Shown in pieces: positions 7,112-8,189 of a DNA stretch of 8,189 nt. The notes below the pieces were generated by a model. The model searched no databases and was not told where the DNA came from. It saw nothing but the letters and a program-made list of their open reading frames with translations. The stretch is from Oscillospiraceae bacterium (GTDB lineage: Bacteria > Bacillota > Clostridia > Oscillospirales > Ruminococcaceae). How positions within the stretch are numbered: the first letter of the stretch is position 1; every line of letters starts with the position of its first letter. The stretch is taken from positions 1 to 8,189 of the forward strand of contig JAQUTM010000098.1 in NCBI GenBank assembly GCA_028694405.1, given 5' to 3'. Both the position numbers and the translations under genes were made by a program.

Positions 7112-7147
7112 GCTGTTTTTTAGTTTACCATAAAACAGCTTTTTTTT
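7112..7147 (+). terminator. Plus-strand terminator-like hairpin in the leader of the second carboxypeptidase gene
   Basis: GCTGTTTT (7112-7119) and AAAACAGC (7132-7139) form an 8-bp stem with a 12-base loop, followed directly by eight T residues (7140-7147). This is intrinsic-terminator layout on the plus strand, yet no plus-strand gene ends here. On the minus strand the same stem lies at the 5' end of the carboxypeptidase leader, just after the inferred transcription start. It could block antisense transcription or stabilise the leader. Stem energy is modest because half of the stem is A-T. Confidence 0.4.
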
Positions 7148-7149
7148 GC

Positions 7150-7155
7150 ATTATA
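7150..7155 (-). promoter_or_regulatory. Candidate -10 box for the second carboxypeptidase gene
   Basis: A perfect TATAAT on the minus strand in the gap between the DUF3006 gene and the carboxypeptidase gene. At 17-base spacing the -35 position reads TGAAAA, a poor match, so an activator or another sigma factor might be needed, or the hexamer is fortuitous in AT-rich DNA. Confidence 0.3.
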
Positions 7156-7192
7156 TTTTCAAGTTTCCACAATTTTCATACAATTTACACAA

Positions 7193-7423
7193 CTATTTGT
7201 TGTTAAAATTTAGCACTTTTTTTAGCAGAGCTGCTGTTTTTTGCTTAGCCTGTTCTGTAGCAATTATGTCTACCAAATAAATGCCTGCCTCTGTTTGGTA
7301 AACCATGTCACCCTCTTTTACACCCGCCTGTATACAAGAGGTGCAAACACGCTGCATATTATCATCTTCATCTATTAAGGTAGCTATTCCGCCTTCAATT
7401 TCATCTACAGAATATAACGTCAT
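7193..7423 (-). CDS. DUF3006 family small protein
   Basis: Small protein of 76 residues with the DUF3006 pattern as I know it: a start like YSVDEIEGGIATL, an acidic DEDDN turn, then GVKEGDMVY and GIYLVD, suggesting a small beta-barrel, followed by a lysine-rich C-terminal helix. No signal peptide or membrane helix is present. Its biochemical role is unknown. Genes of this family are often found beside ComEC-like metallohydrolase genes, as here. The ATG at 7423 is preferred because TAGGTG lies 6 bases upstream, overlapping the stop of the hydrolase gene; a GTG at 7432 directly after that stop would add three residues but lacks a ribosome site. The close packing implies one transcript and translational coupling. 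Unusual for the family, in my recollection, is the C27-T-S-C30 motif. Confidence 0.82.
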   Translation of the reverse strand: MTLYSVDEIEGGIATLIDEDDNMQRVCTSCIQAGVKEGDMVYQTEAGIYLVDIIATEQAKQKTAALLKKVLNFNNK

Positions 7424-7432
7424 TTTAAACAC

Positions 7433-8189
7433 CTACTTTTGTGTGGAAATCACAGGTCCGTTTTCGGTAGCGGTAACAACCAAATGCCCCTGCAAATCCG
7501 TACGATACATCTCTATATTTTGTGTATGAAACAGTTCTACAATTTCTTTGTGGGGGTGACCATAATCGTTATCAAGCCCACAGCTGACTACCACCGCCGA
7601 GGGATTTATGGCTTTTACAAAAGCCGGGGTGTTACTGGTGGTGCTGCCGTGGTGGCCCGCTTTGTATACCATTGCCGAAATATCGGTACCGTCCTCTAAT
7701 ATGGCAGCTTCCACTTCTTTTTCTGCATCGCCGCTTGCCATAAAACTAAATTGCGGTGCCGTAAAACGGGTAACAATACTCATGTTATTCATGTTGTTGC
7801 CGTACTGCACGCCTGCTTTTATTACAGCAAATTGTCCGTTTCCAAGGGGGTAAATTTGCCCGTCTGCCGCTGTTACAGCAGGTACACCAAGCGCATCAAT
7901 CGTCTCTAAAACTTTGTTAAACATACTGGTTGTAGGCAAATCGCCTTTTGTAAAGTCAGGTAAAATCACTTTATCTACTTTTACGGTTTCCAAAACCTTT
8001 TTCATAGCGCCAATGTGGTCTGCATGAGAGTGGGTCATAATTAAATAGTCCAGCTTTTCCACATTTTGCTCTTGTAAGTAGGCAAGGATAGCAGGTCTGC
8101 TGTCTGCTGTGCCGGCATCAATTAAAGCATAGTGGCCATTTTGCTCATATAACAAGCTGTCTCCTTGGCCAACATCAATCACATGTACC
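7433..8189 (-). CDS. ComEC-like metallo-beta-lactamase fold hydrolase (5' end outside window)
   Basis: The open frame continues off the right edge; its first visible codons give VHVIDVGQGDSLL, the opening of the hydrolase domain shared by the ComEC/Rec2 C-terminus and stand-alone homologues. Numbering from the Met-read GTG at 8182, metal-binding motifs are H51-S-H53-A-D55-H56, Asp152 in ASGDAE, and His177 or His178 in KAGHHGS. A late GHPH lies at 208-211. This is a complete dinuclear-metal hydrolase domain of about 250 residues, probably acting outside the membrane on phosphodiesters or nucleic acid (inference). The gene ends directly next to a DUF3006 gene, which is more typical of stand-alone secreted proteins than of full ComEC with its membrane channel. 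Only the missing upstream sequence can decide; I therefore give no symbol. Confidence 0.88.
   Translation of the reverse strand, partial: VHVIDVGQGDSLLYEQNGHYALIDAGTADSRPAILAYLQEQNVEKLDYLIMTHSHADHIGAMKKVLETVKVDKVILPDFTKGDLPTTSMFNKVLETIDALGVPAVTAADGQIYPLGNGQFAVIKAGVQYGNNMNNMSIVTRFTAPQFSFMASGDAEKEVEAAILEDGTDISAMVYKAGHHGSTTSNTPAFVKAINPSAVVVSCGLDNDYGHPHKEIVELFHTQNIEMYRTDLQGHLVVTATENGPVISTQK

Noticed and set aside
7150..7186. Sporulation sigma-factor promoter upstream of the second carboxypeptidase
   Set aside because: A GTATG could pass as a sigma-G/F -35 element, but the -10 region does not fit either consensus; not enough to claim sporulation control.
7161..7192. TTTCCACA and TTTACACA resembling DnaA boxes
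   Set aside because: Each differs from TTATNCACA at two positions, there are only two, and no replication genes are nearby.

Overview
The window reads as an ordinary chromosomal segment of an anaerobic Gram-positive bacterium, most likely class Clostridia. The grounds are the moderately low GC content, the strong AGGAGG-type ribosome binding sites, the S11 penicillin-binding proteins of DacF/PBP5 type, an MtaB-type tRNA methylthiotransferase, and a DUF3006 gene beside a ComEC-like metallohydrolase. This is a family-level impression; no rRNA or species marker is present. There are no tRNAs, insertion sequences, CRISPR arrays or phage genes.

Left part, minus strand (1-1646): the first 110 codons of glucose-6-phosphate isomerase (pgi) run off the left edge. 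Upstream of it lies a complete secreted D-Ala-D-Ala carboxypeptidase (399 aa). pgi appears to have its own promoter in the 116-base gap between them.

Centre left, plus strand (1804-3781): a divergent two-gene unit, mtaB and a HAD-superfamily phosphatase. The two genes overlap by 11 bases, so they are probably translationally coupled. The unit faces the next block across a long hairpin at 3841-3887 that can serve as a terminator for both strands.

Right part, minus strand (4037-8189): in transcription order, a ComEC-like metallo-beta-lactamase protein (5' end outside the window), a DUF3006 small protein directly abutting it, a second S11 carboxypeptidase with a C-terminal membrane anchor and a basic cytoplasmic tail, a clear terminator, and a methyl-accepting chemotaxis protein with about six membrane helices.

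The genes do not form one pathway. They cover cell-wall maturation (two carboxypeptidases), tRNA modification at A37, central carbon metabolism, signal transduction and a poorly understood extracytoplasmic hydrolase. I found no convincing undescribed system. The points most worth a second look are the MBL/DUF3006 pair with a CxxC motif in the small protein, the KSG triad and cytoplasmic tail of the second carboxypeptidase, the receptor with no recognisable HAMP or extracellular sensor, and a plus-strand terminator-like hairpin in the leader of the second carboxypeptidase gene.
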